Shown here: piece by piece, positions 38,081 to 50,039 of the stretch | Layout: the number at the start of each line of letters is the position of its first letter | Position numbering within the stretch: the stretch's first letter is position 1 | Assembly: GCA_014843695.1 (NCBI GenBank) | Contig: CM026387.1 | Location: 76,200,013 to 76,264,012 of the forward strand | Length of the DNA: 64,000 nt | Direction of reading: 5' to 3' | Source: Archivesica marissinica | Lineage: Eukaryota; Mollusca; Bivalvia; Venerida; Vesicomyidae | Translations under genes and position numbers: made by a program | Notes under the pieces: model-generated | What the model was told of the DNA's origin: nothing | Databases searched by the model: none | What the model saw: the letters and a program-made list of their open reading frames with translations, nothing else

Positions 38081-38614
38081 GCACGCGTGCGCGCACGCAC
38101 ATACGCACGCACTACCTCAAATCGGAGAACTGACATCCATAGTCAATATACCTTCCTACTGGTCCAAGATCAATGCTTCAGCTCTCAGATCATATATTAT
38201 TTGCACGAACTGTAAAATAATTCTTAGAACTTACGTTCTAGATGAGGAAAGTGTGTTTTCTGAATTATAATAAAACATGCACCAGGAATGTGATATACAG
38301 AGTGAGAATTTAGGTTATCTGCATTATTATGCAGACCTCTTGTCATTCTCTAGCTAACAGGATGTATGTTTATACCAATACAACCTCCGACTGGGTTATC
38401 GCGAAGTTGTATCGAATGCTCAAGCCAGGTTTTCGGCCGAACCTACCACGGTGTTATCGAGTATCATCCTTCGTGATACGTTGGTATGAGGATCGTTTGT
38501 GTCACTCTTGTCATGTTGAAAATTGGATAATAGTTGAAGACTAAATGTTGTAGACCGTCGCAATTGTGACGGATTCCGGATTGATTCATTTGAGAAATGA
38601 TTCACGGTTTACAG
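38081..38614. other. Spacer, nothing recognised
   Basis: Unique sequence. The 71-codon frame at 38329-38544 has no recognised motif. Confidence 0.5.
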
Positions 38615-38699
38615 TTTCCATCGGGGTATATGAACTACATTGGGGGCGTTTAAAGTGATACTCTAAAAAATCCCAATGTAGTTCACACCCCGATGGAAA
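38615..38699. repeat. Inverted repeat with arms of about 28 bp
   Basis: The left arm begins tttccatcggggta (38615) and the right arm ends cccgatggaaa (38699). The arms are complementary apart from a 2-nt difference, around a 27-nt loop. The right arm also starts the dispersed repeat at 52483. Confidence 0.85.
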
Positions 38700-38702
38700 T
38701 TA

Positions 38703-39224
38703 TTAAATCGACATTACATTGCAAAAGGCTAATACAATGCATTTTTCACGTATAAATGTATTGCTACTACAAATTCTTCCGAATAAATTCGAACATTGGA
38801 CCAATAAACAGTGTTTTTGTGGTCTACAAACTTTCAAAATTGAAAGTAGGATTTCATATAATGGTCACCCATGCTCCTGAATTGACGTTTGTTTGTCATC
38901 GGAGTCAGTACTAAACGCGTGATAATGCCGTTTAGAGATAATTTAACTAAGATTAGTCTACAAATAAATATACATAGGCACAAATGTGAGATATAACGGT
39001 AAATATGCACCGTACCATAAATCGTGTTATTCAGGATACAGAGTTGTATTACGCATGTATGTCGACCCTGTTTACATTATTCTGTTATGTCAACAAACCG
39101 CGTATACGACGCTTGTTTATTAGTTGAAATACTTGAGACAAATATTTGGAAATAAATTATACCATATAATAGGAAAATACATTCTGTAGAAATTTGCGTT
39201 TTCACCGATGTAGTGTCGCTTTAA
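38703..39224. mobile_element. TTAA-target MITE, family 1, 522 bp
   Basis: The ends are ttaaatcgacattacatt and, in reverse complement, ttaaagcgacactacatc, about 16 of 19 matching. Both boundaries carry TTAA, and the related locus at about 52524 has a single TTAA with no insert. No ORF, so it is non-autonomous. The TTAA duplication is typical of piggyBac-type elements; that assignment is inferred. Confidence 0.85.
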
Positions 39225-39299
39225 CCAGATATGAATTACTTATGTGTACATTAATTAGTCTTTTCAATGACACAAAGAAAAATAAAGGACACGTTGCAT

Positions 39300-39546
39300 T
39301 TAACTCTTTCAGCGCCGAATAAATTCAGAGCATGTGCACACAACATAGATCCAGATCAGCCGCGGCGTAACGCCGCGTCTGATCAGGATCTATGTTGTTT
39401 GCTATTCGGACAGGTGCTTCAGCCCCACTGTCTGAAGAGCAATCAGCATATAGCCTGATCAGACGGCATGTTCTGTTCTGTCCGATCGGGTTCTCTACTT
39501 TTTTACAAAGTCGCTTTTATGTGACATTGGCGGTGAAAGAGTTAAT
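39300..39546. mobile_element. TTAA-target MITE, family 2, about 247 bp
   Basis: Ends ttaactctttcagcgcc and, inverted, ttaactctttcaccgcc. The empty site at about 52604 (caattaaaag) has one TTAA. Inside, 39341-39397 forms a 27-bp stem with two mismatches and a TAA loop (arms begin caacatagatcc). No coding capacity. Confidence 0.88.
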
Positions 39547-39775
39547 ATGTATTTAGTCCAGATTTGCGACGTTTGCCGGACCTGGTACATAGACCAATCG
39601 TGGAACAGCGTAATCTGTAAGACACACCTTTTCTTGCGATGAACGCTACAAAACACTGCGAGTGCGCATGTCAGATGTATATCATTATTGAGGACATTCA
39701 TACGGAAATGGATACAATTAGGGCATAAATTATACGTTCATCGAAATAAATGCCATAGCGATGTAAATATTATTC

Positions 39776-40536
39776 AATCACATACTGACGTATTGTCGTT
39801 CGCCAAGGCACTTTGCATACACAGCTCAGCTTTTGTTAACCGCATAATTCTTATATATAGAATAGTCTCCCACATTCTCTATAGTTCTATGCGTAAAATA
39901 GACATAGCAAACGTCCATGTCACGGTATATAGCCATTCATTATAACAACTTACACAATACTAATATATCACCATTATTCGAACTAACACAATCTACTGAC
40001 ACCAACATTGATTATCATTCCGTTCCTCGTTATAACAGGAGCTGTTACACGCTGACCAGACACATTACGATTTTACTTGCAAATCCATGTATGGATCTTG
40101 CATGGAATGACAGTTTATTACCCTGCCTACAATATTACAGCCAAAAACTACACTTGCAATGAACTATTAGTATGTATAGGCAAACAAACTAATGTCGTTT
40201 GTAGCCTATAAACTAAGCATTGTGTTGACAAAGAACTCGACGTGTAGCAACACTTTCATTAAGATATGTATCCGTAGAAAAGATAAATCGAAATGTGTGT
40301 GCATTTACAACGTCTATTCATTGCATGCCACCCCGTTCATATGCTAATAATAGTGCCAGACAGGAGAACAAATTCCCAAAGAAAGGTTGGATCCAATATA
40401 CGCTGCTATATTGAATACAGTTCGTTTTGCAATGAATACTGATTTGACTTGCTTTGTACGAATATCTATATATACACATGCATATTATTGTTAATCATTA
40501 TTATGGGAAAAGTATATTCCAGAGTTCTATTTATAC
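39776..40536. other. Spacer, nothing recognised
   Basis: Unique sequence with small overlapping frames (81-85 codons) lacking domains. Confidence 0.5.
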
Positions 40537-41148
40537 TTAAAGCAGCATTACATCGTAATAAAAGATGTTTTGGGTAAAATATAAATACTAATGTGTGTGT
40601 GTTTACAAAAATCGAAATAGTCGCTCAGAAACGATAAAATTCCAATAAATTTAAACCGTCGTATACGCGAATTTGTTTAATCAACACACGAAATGTAAAC
40701 ACACACAGCGCGCATGCGTGAAACAACAGAGGATATAGACAACAACGTATATATTTTGAACATGAAAGACTATCTATCTATCTTCCTCTAATGTCGAACC
40801 CCTCGCGGGGATGTTGAAATGTCCCTAAAAGACTTAGCTAACAGAGGTATGAATCAACATATCACGTAATTTAATTAAAAAAGACAACGTGGTACAAATG
40901 GGGACGATGCATTCCGGATGTAAACAAGTGCGGACGATGCGTTCCGGTTGTAAACAAGTGCGTGACCGATCTACTCGGAAAGTCCTACTTTCAGTTTCGA
41001 GTCTGTTTTATCGCAAAAAAACACTGTTTACCAAATGAACATAAGCATACAACGTATAATGTTAGAATGTGTAGCAGCATTGCTACCCATACGTAAAAAT
41101 TGAATTTTTCAAATATCTTTTATTTCATACGATGTCATGCTCCTTTAA
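40537..41148. mobile_element. TTAA-target MITE, family 1-like, 612 bp
   Basis: It starts ttaaagcagcattacatcg and ends cgatgtcatgctcctttaa. The termini match each other at about 17 of 19 positions and resemble the 38703 element. The interior shares little with it apart from scattered short blocks. No ORF. Confidence 0.75.
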
Positions 41149-41526
41149 TGACGTACAATACATACTGAACCAGTGGTCAAATTATGTCTAATTACGTACA
41201 GTACATACTGAACCAGAGTATACAATATGTCTAATGATGGATGTACAGAATACGGGGGTCGGTTTGTTGTGGGGTGGTGATAAACTATCTTATTTTAGTG
41301 TTCTGGAGCCTCAAGTAACAATACCCCCATTATATTATGAATCCATTATAGAAAGGGTTCAGCTTGATTTTACTAAATGCTGTACATGTACTTGACTGGC
41401 AGGACTGGAATTAAACAGTAGACACTATTTCCTAAGCAATAATAATAATAATAATAATAACAATAATATAATAATAAAGACTTTATTTTACGAGAGAGCT
41501 TACATAACACATGGCTAATACAAATA
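41149..41526. other. Spacer with (AAT)n microsatellite
   Basis: Mostly unique. An (aat)n tract with interruptions lies at about 41439-41476. A short direct repeat of the acgta-acatactgaaccag type occurs near 41155-41215. Confidence 0.6.
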
Positions 41527-41791
41527 TGTTATGTTATATTTCGGGTTTTACGCCTGCATCAGGACCATTTTGGGCTATATCGCCGGCGGGCAGTTTACCT
41601 AACAACACCTTTCCTGGGCAGGCTCCAGCGGTTAACCAGTACTTGGGTGCACCAACCTCCGTAAGAAACAGCCAACTTTTTCATATCAATGAGACACGGA
41701 GCGGGGCTCGAACCCGTGACCATCAGTGATGATAGGTTACAGTGGTATACAAGTCAGCGACCTTAACCACTCGACCACGGAGGCGGATTAA
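41527..41791 (-). mobile_element. tRNA-derived SINE, family D, with perfect 12-bp TSD
   Basis: Minus strand: a Ser-like tRNA head with box A tggtcgagtgg and box B gggttcgagcc, a body with ggttggtgcacccaagtact, gcctgcccaggaaaggtg and cctgatgcaggcgtaaaac, then an A-rich tail. ctaatacaaata is duplicated at 41515-41526 and 41792-41803. Confidence 0.9.
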
Positions 41792-41803
41792 CTAATACAA
41801 ATA

Positions 41804-44510
41804 AGGCCCTCAACATATATACAATGACATAGAAAACATATTAATTAAAGCAACACTACATGTTAAGTACAGTATTCAGAAAACGTGGAAACTCATGTGT
41901 GGGCTCAACTATCCAAAAATGCATGAACATTTGTTCATATCTGAACTAGTTTGTGTACGAGTCTCCGCTGATCCGAATCATCACCCATCAAACTGCTAGG
42001 TAGGAATAATTTGTAATTTGTAATTTGTTTTTTATTCAGCTCGTTGCAATTCGTGGAGAAAACTATCGTCATTATATACAGACATATTGAACATAATAAA
42101 GTTACATACGTGTTTAACATCGTGGATGAAACGCCGACTGAAAGATTCGTTTATTTACATTTCGCTCTGTAGCAATGCGATTTATGTCAAGGGAGATAAT
42201 TTCCGCTGCCATATTATATGCTATGTAACACACGCTATGATTGGCGACTGCTGCATTGTGGTCACGTGACGATGGAGTTTAATCACAAGCGAGCTATTTT
42301 TAGAACCAGCAAGTCCAATCAGCTGCATTCTTGCATCCTGGTTTTTCAATCTAATCATGCACAGTCAATTACCGTGATAATGAACTAAAATAACAGAAAC
42401 AAATGCGTTCTGTAAGTTTACTTTTAGTCTTTGCTATACTCTCTCTAAACTGATGTATACCAATAAACAATCAACAACTGTATGCTGTACCAGAACGAGC
42501 GACGTTTATTTCGGCAACCTGGTTACACATATGCTTACATATTTACATATATATATCCACAAGGTCGACTGTATCAACAATAATATCAACATTCAAGTGT
42601 ATTTACATATCACTATTGATATTACCGTATAATTACGTCTTAAGCATTATATATCTGCGCAATGTTTTGTTTTGTTTTAGTCAGTTGATCAAAAATTACA
42701 AACCGACTTCGCCCAGGAAAAACTAGAGAATTTACTCTGGAAACCTGTAACCCATGTCTACATGACCACTTGTACAGACAGTGACCGGATTGTCGGATTG
42801 TAGAGCAGTATGGGTCCACGCTCTCTTGCAGATATACAATATCATTACATGTATTAATTGTATCATAAAGACAGTATTTAATTGTGAAATGCCTTAATAT
42901 TCATAACATGAAATTATAACTTGTTAGAAGTCGTTCGGTAGAATGATCAGTTCTACATACACGTCTCAATATATAATCTTAAATAGCACGCTTTCCTCGT
43001 GCTATATAGACCGACCGATACACACTATCACTTTAGGGTACCGCTACGCGAAAGACACATATTTCACGCTCTACTATCGAAACGCGTGAAATGAATAATG
43101 AATCAGGTATATAGTTTTTATAGGATCTTTCGAAAACATAGCTCAAGAAATAAATAATGTTCAAACGGAAGCACTCACGCGGCGCAGAGTGGTCATGTAT
43201 ACATGTTCTGCACGTGCAGCACGTGGAACAACTGAGCGATGTACACGATGACATACTATTAATCACTTTCAACTTTACAACTTTAAAAACTGCTAATGGC
43301 GAGACAGATCATTGATGAGCGCAGCCGTGCTGTTCGAATGATTGTAGCTGGTACTTAGCTTAGACAGGTACGAACCTACTCAAAATCTATTTTTCAAATT
43401 TCGATTAAATGTAGCAGCACGTGTTTATTTGTAAATTAATTTATAAATAAACAAGGAATAAGACGCCCTATTTTCTATGTTGCATCCTTTTTCTAGGTAT
43501 CTCGAATATTCAACATAACTCTTTTCACAATTTCAAGTATTACCAACAATGCAGGTGACCAGTTCGTAAATCTGCTCAGTGTCTTTGATTGAGTCAACAT
43601 TTCATGTTCAATGGGTGTTTAGAGAGGTTAAACACACTAAATATCAGTCCAAGCCCACCATATAGTTGATGCAGTATCGTAGCCAGTGGCAAATTTCAGC
43701 AGAGGCAATCTAGGGGATCCGGGTGCATGTTCCCCCTTAACATTATTTGGGTATAGAAGCGATTTCCTGCATTTGTATGTACTGACCTTTCAGCTCTCTA
43801 GCAGTCAACATTTTATACAGCAATGGGATATTTTTGGCATTTTATTTATTAAATTATTTTTTTTGCTTTGGAAATTTTAACCGAGGAAACTGCCTCGGTG
43901 TGCCTCAGTGTGGCTACGGACCTGTGATGTACATCAGATCTACACTATACTGTACCACGGAACCTTAATTGGACGGACAAAGAAAGATGGTATATGTCGC
44001 AAGACAATGATTTACTGCATCGATTTCTATCATGCCATATAGAAAGAACCACATAGAAACAATCAGAATATGTAGTTATAGGTTTGTCCTCGTCTGTCAT
44101 GGTCTTATAAAGATGAATAGTTTAGTTTCCAAATGTACGTGGTTATTGTACACGCGTTATTATACACGTGCATGCATGTGACCGTATCGTTGTAGGCGGT
44201 GCACAAACTATCGTATAGGTTCAACGATCAGTACCGAGCTATCGCAGATAGATGTGTCAGCTCGTATCGAGCCGGGCTAATCTTAGTAATACAATAGCAG
44301 ATGTTGTCACGACAAACTGATGAATAAAACAAGCGTAGCGTAGTTGCTGCCTTTAAAGTGGCACAGAGACACGGTGCTACGAATGGTGGTGTTTGTAATT
44401 ATTTCCCAGAATGCTTACATCTCTGCAAAATCACACAATCGTAAAATAATTACTTATTATAAATGACAGATGTACACGTTCAAATCAGAAAGAAAAACCC
44501 CGTGCACACA
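41804..44510. other. 2.7-kb region with no recognised feature
   Basis: The longest apparently unique stretch. Frames stay below 80 codons, and no tRNA-like head, long terminal repeat or tandem array was found. A short block near 43690-43920 (accgaggaaactgcctcggtg) is locally self-complementary. A distal gene intron or regulatory DNA cannot be excluded. Confidence 0.5.
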
Positions 44511-45015
44511 TGCTAATGTTAATGTTGTTGGTGCACACATGCTAATGTTAATGTTGTTGGTGCACACATGCTAATGTTAATGTTGTTGGTGCACACATGT
44601 TAATGTTGTTGGTGCACACATGCTAATGTTAATGTTGTTGGTGCACACATGCTAATGTTAATGTTGTTGGTGCACACATGCTAATGTTAAATGTTGTTGG
44701 TGCACACATGTTAATGTTAATGTTGTTGGTGCACACATGCTAATGTTAATGTTGTTGGTGCACACATGCTAATGTTAATGTTGTTGGTGCACACATGTTA
44801 ATGTTAATGTTGTTGGTGCACACATGTTAATGTTAATGTTGTTGGTGCACACATGCTAATGTTAATGTTGTTGGTGCACACATGCTAATGTTAATGTTGT
44901 TGGTGCACACATGCTAATGTTAATGTTGTTGGTGCACACATGCTAATGTTAATGTTGTTGGTGCACACATGTTAATGTTAATGTTGTTGGTGCACACATG
45001 CTAATGTTAATGTTA
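44511..45015. repeat. 29-bp tandem repeat, about 17 copies
   Basis: The unit is gcacacatgctaatgttaat plus gttgttggt, with cta/tta variants and one shortened unit near 44597. Confidence 0.94.
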
Positions 45016-45265
45016 AATGTTAATGAATGTTAATGTCAATGCTAATATTAATGCTAATGTTAGTGTTCATGAATTTTAATGTTAATGCTAATATTAATGT
45101 TAATGAATGTTAATGTCAATGCTATTGCCAATGTTAATTCCAATGCTAATGTTAACGTTAATGAATGTTAATGTTAATGAATGATAATGTTAATGTCAAT
45201 GCTAATGTTAATTTCAATGATATTGTTAATGTTAAAGTTAATGTTGTCGGTGCACACATGCTAAT
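45016..45265. repeat. Degenerate aatgtt/aatgct hexamer tract
   Basis: Irregular alternation of aatgtt, aatgct and aatgtc with a last gcacacatgctaatgtt unit near 45251. It is probably the decayed margin of the 29-bp array. Confidence 0.8.
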
Positions 45266-45479
45266 GTTAATGTTAAAGCTGTCGGTTACAAACGGTGTTG
45301 CAGGTACATGGTTAACAAGCTAGTAAAATACATGACACGCAACATTGTGTTAAACTAATAATATAAGAATGGTGAATGTAGATCAAATATTCTCGTCTGC
45401 TTCATACATTATAAATACATGTATTTGTATTTAAGTGTAAGTATGTGAATATTGTTCGTTTCTGTATGAGATTATCGAA

Positions 45480-45690
45480 ATCATTAACCTTTACCGATAA
45501 CGACAACATTTACCCATAATCTTTACCCATAGCGATAACCTTTACCGATAACATTGATCGTTGGCGATAACACTGACCTTTACCGATAACATTAACCTTA
45601 ACCGATAACATTGACCTTTGCCGATAACATTATCCGTTATCGATAATGGTAACCTTAACCGAAAACATTAAGATTTACTGATAGCAAGAT
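45480..45690. repeat. Degenerate repeat of about 19 bp
   Basis: About ten diverged units of ccgataacattaaccttta. Confidence 0.8.
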
Positions 45691-46819
45691 TTACTGATAA
45701 CTGCAAATTATTTTGTACTATGAATACCTAGCCGCGGTATAACCGACCGTTTTGTGGACATCACCTAACTGTTGTACTGCATGTCTCAACTGTGTTTCCA
45801 GTATTCAGCCTGTTCACGGTAGTCGGGTAATCATCCATTCTGCTACTAGTTTACTGACCATTGTACTGCGGTTAACCTGTATGCTACGTCACATTCAGAG
45901 AGGGGCCCCGTCGCCCGAATTTTTACAGTAGAAAATTCGAGCGAGTTCAGAGAGCTCGCCTATATTTGAGAGAGTTCTCTGTGAGACTGTTCTCTCATAT
46001 TCAAATAGGTCGCCTAACGTACATCCCGTGGTCATGCCCGGAGCCCGTAGGATGTTGAGAGCCTCTTCGGCCCCATATCTCGGTAGACCTCCTCAGACCT
46101 CTGGCGTCACACGGAGGAGCATCACACGGACTGCGGGTGGGGAGTCTTGGTCTAGTTGGGACACTCAGCCAGTGTAGGGTTGATACTCAACGGGCAGCGG
46201 ACGGGGTCTGTACCCGCTCTACTGGGGGGGGGGGGTGTCAGCGAGGCGCAAAATCGATGGATAAGTTCGCAGCTCTTTAGCTCCGTCTGGAAGTGCGACG
46301 AGGAGTGAGCGACCCCTAAATTATGACAGAGGTCATACCAGTCCCCGCACGATGAGAGGCCCCGCCGGATTTGTCAGTTTTCCTAGTCGTCCGGGCTACT
46401 TTTGCCTACTCTTTCTAAATGTGACTGATGCATTAGTTATACAGTAATGGCATGCTAAGTATCGAGTATTAAGGTCGAATATGTGACATAAGTCGACAAT
46501 GAGGTGCTAACTGCTGCGACATAATTCTGTGAACTTCCTACATCTACACTATCAAATAATGTAGATCACCGTTTCTAGGTAGAGTGTGAATGCTTCGTTT
46601 TTTATTTTATTCCAAGCGAATTGACCAGACAGTACTATCTGCCATAGTGTTTCTGTCACGTGCAACATTAAATCACGTGCTTGGTTTGATATACCGTATG
46701 AGTTGTATGTGTATGATTATTCCCCTTTGATGTGTACCTATATGACTCTCCACACACTGTGTTAATTGTAGTGTATTTATGCGTGGCTATGACTCGCTAC
46801 ACACTTACTAATATCTGAC
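45691..46819. other. Spacer with a GC-rich island at about 45900-46420
   Basis: The middle 500 bp are clearly more GC-rich than the surroundings. They hold a G12 run (46224-46235) and short complementary blocks such as cgaatttt/aaaattcg and gagcga/agctcgc. No ORF is apparent. It could be part of an unrecognised mobile element or a promoter-type region. Confidence 0.5.
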
Positions 46820-48475
46820 GTATTGTGCAGATAATCACCGACCTTTCTTATACAATACATGCCATATTGTGCAAATAATCACCGACCTTTCTTAAACCTG
46901 ACGTATTGCGTAAATAATCACCGACATTTCATATACCTGACGTATTGCGCAAATAATCACCGACATTTCATATACATGACGTATTGCGCAAATAATCACC
47001 GACATTTCTTATACATGACGTATTGCGCAAATAATCACCGACATTTCATATACCTGACGTATTGTGCAAATAATCACCAACATTTCATATACCTGACGTA
47101 TTGCGCAAATAATCACCGACATTTCATATACCTGACGTATTGCGCAAATAATCACCGACATTTCTTATACATGACGTATTGCGCAAATAATCACCGACAT
47201 TTCATATACCTGACGTATTGCGCAAATAATCACCGACATTTCATATACATGACGTATTGCGCAAATAATCACCGACATTTCATATACATGACGTATTGCG
47301 CAAATAATCACCGACATTTCTTATACATGACGTATTGTGCAACTAATCACCGACATTTCATATACATGACGTATTGCGCAAATAATCACCGACATTTCTT
47401 ATACATGACGTATTGCGTAAATAATCACCGACATTTCTTATACTTGACGTATTGTGCAAATAATCACCGACATTTCTTATACCTGACGTATTGCGCAAAT
47501 AATCACCGACATTTCTTATACATGACGTATTGTGCAAATAATCACCGACATTTCATATACATGACGTATTGCGCAAATAATCACCGACATTTCTTATACA
47601 TGACGTATTGCGTAAATAATCACCGACATTTCTTATACTTGACGTATTGTGCAAATAATCACCGACATTTCTTATACCTGACGTATTGCGCAAATAATCA
47701 CCGACATTTCTTATACATGACGTATTGTGCAAATAATCACCGACATTTCATATACATGACGTATTGCGCAAATAATCACCGACATTTCTTATACATGACG
47801 TATTGCGCAAATAATCACCGACATTTCATATACATGACGTATTGTGCAAATAATCACCGACATTTCATATACCTGACGTATTGTGCAAATAATCACCGAC
47901 ATTTCATATACATGACGTATTGCGCAAATAATCACCGACATTTCTTATACATGACGTATTGCGTAAATAATCACCGACATTTCTTATACTTGACGTATTG
48001 TGCAAATAATCACCGACATTTCTTATACCTGACGTATTGCGCAAATAATCACCGACATTTCTTATACATGACGTATTGTGCAAATAATCACCGACATTTC
48101 ATATACATGACGTATTGCGCAAATAATCACCGACATTTCTTATACATGACGTATTGCGTAAATAATCACCGACATTTCTTATACTTGACGTATTGTGCAA
48201 ATAATCACCGACATTTCTTATACCTGACGTATTGCGCAAATAATCACTGACATTTCATATACATGACGTATTGTACAAATAATCACCGACATTTCTTATA
48301 CATGACGTATTGCGCAAATAATCACCGACATTTCATATACATGACGTATTGCGCAAATAATCACCGACATTTCATATACATGACGTATTGTGCAAATAAT
48401 CACCGACATTTCTTATACATGACGTATTGCGCAAATAATCACCGACATTTCTTATACATGACGTATTGTGCAAAC
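46820..48475. repeat. 39-bp tandem repeat, about 42 copies
   Basis: The unit contains aaataatcaccgacatttca, tatacatgac and gtattgcgc. Variants are gcgc/gtgc/gcgt, catat/cttat and catg/cctg/cttg. Because 39 is a multiple of 3, plus-strand frames of 463 and 91 codons with a 13-residue period appear. Differences are not concentrated at silent positions, so I do not call a gene. Confidence 0.95.
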
Positions 48476-48960
48476 ATTCAACATACCACTATAGACATGG
48501 GTTGGCATACCGTCTTGAAATGGAACAATGTACCGTAAAGCTGTCAATAACTAAACCGGAATGGAAAACTAAAATATTTACAGTTGATTCGCATGCAGGG
48601 ATATATAGTTTGTGTACATTTAATTCTTAACAGATGGTATTATCAAAGAAAGTATACTCGCCAGCATGTTCTGTTTATTTATAGCAGCTTGTATTAGGAT
48701 AATGTAATTTATATGTCAGAAGGAGCGATTTATTAATATCAATAAACGCCATAAAATCACATTAAAGGACCCCCACCATGACTCAGCCTGTTCAGTTTCT
48801 CATAGCGATGCCATTGCCATTTGAGTTAATGATTATATTAATTATTAATGTAGTTATTTGTTTTATACCAGTATAGTGGACTTCGGAAATGTCTTCCAAG
48901 TCATTGATGTAATGTTTAAAAGCTTTCAACACCATATCACTTCGTGTTATGGTATACTCG
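48476..48960. other. Spacer, nothing recognised
   Basis: Unique AT-rich sequence. Confidence 0.5.
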
Positions 48961-49870
48961 TGTGTTCGAACGATTTATGGTCCATGATAACATTTATCAT
49001 AGTCTAATGGTTCATGGTTTATGGTTCAATATATAAGTGTTCATATTCGAACGGTCCATGGTCATTGGTTCATGATAGGTTCATGATGAAATTGTTTCTA
49101 TTCGATTGGTTCACGGTTCATGGTGTAATTGTACATGTTTGAGTGCTTCGCGGTTTATGGTTCATGATAGGTTTGCTCATGTCCGAACGGTTCATGATTA
49201 ATGGTTTATGATATTATAGTTATAGATGTTCGAATGGTTCATGATAGAATTGTTGATATTCGAATGGTTCGTGGTAGAATTGTTGATATTCGAATGGTTC
49301 GTGGTAGAATTGTTGATATTCGAATGGTTCATGATAGAATTGTTGATATTCGAATGGTTCATGATAGAATTGTTGATATTCGAATGGTTCATGATAGAAT
49401 TGTTGATATTCGAATTGTTCATGATAGAATTGTTGATATTCGAATGGTTCATGGTAGAATTGTTGATATTCGAATGGTTCATGATAGAATTGTTGATATT
49501 CGAATGGTTCATGGTAGAATTGTTGATATTCGAATGGTTCATGATAGAATTGTTGATATTCGAATGGTTCATGATAGAATTGTTGATATTCGAATGGTTC
49601 ATGATAGAATTGTTGATATTCGAATTGTTCATGATAAAATTGTTGATATTCGAATGGTTCATGATAAAATTGTTGATATTCGAATTGTTCATGATAGAAT
49701 TGTTGATATTCGAATGGTACATGATATAATTGCTAGTGTTCAAATGGTTCATGATATAATTGCTAGTGTTCAAATGGTTCATGATATAATTGCTAGTGTT
49801 CAAATGGTTCATGATATAATTGCTCATGGTTGAATGGTTCATAATAGAATTGCCCATGCTAGAATTGTTT
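48961..49870. repeat. 30-bp tandem repeat, about 21 good copies plus degenerate edge
   Basis: From 49226 the unit gttcatgatagaattgttga plus tattcgaatg repeats in exact 30-bp register. The upstream part (48961-49225) is a diverged form with ggttcatggttc blocks. Both strands stay open for over 160 codons as an artefact of the period. Confidence 0.95.
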
Positions 49871-50039
49871 ACGATGGAATTGTTCAGAAATACCTTTTCT
49901 GAAATTGATTAAAGCGAAAACATACTGGCAGTTGTAAATCATGTTTCAATGGAACCGGGAATGAATTAAACAGTTTTCAGTATTGTTCCTGATGCCCGAC
50001 TGTAAATTAAAAGTCTTTTAATCAGATATAATATATACA

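Larger units (their letters stand above)
38672..39775 (+). repeat. Older dispersed repeat, copy 1, interrupted by two MITEs
   Basis: With two insertions (38703-39224 and 39300-39546) removed, the rest aligns in order with 52483-52875: cccaatgtagttca, cccgatggaaa, tacattaatta, tatttag, tttgcgac, taagacac, gtgcgcatgtcag and catagcgatg blocks. Class unknown. Confidence 0.82.

Noticed and set aside
46859..48250. 463-codon open frame with a 13-residue repeat
   Set aside because: The 39-bp period is a multiple of 3, so one stop-free unit stays open indefinitely. Differences between units are often amino-acid changing.
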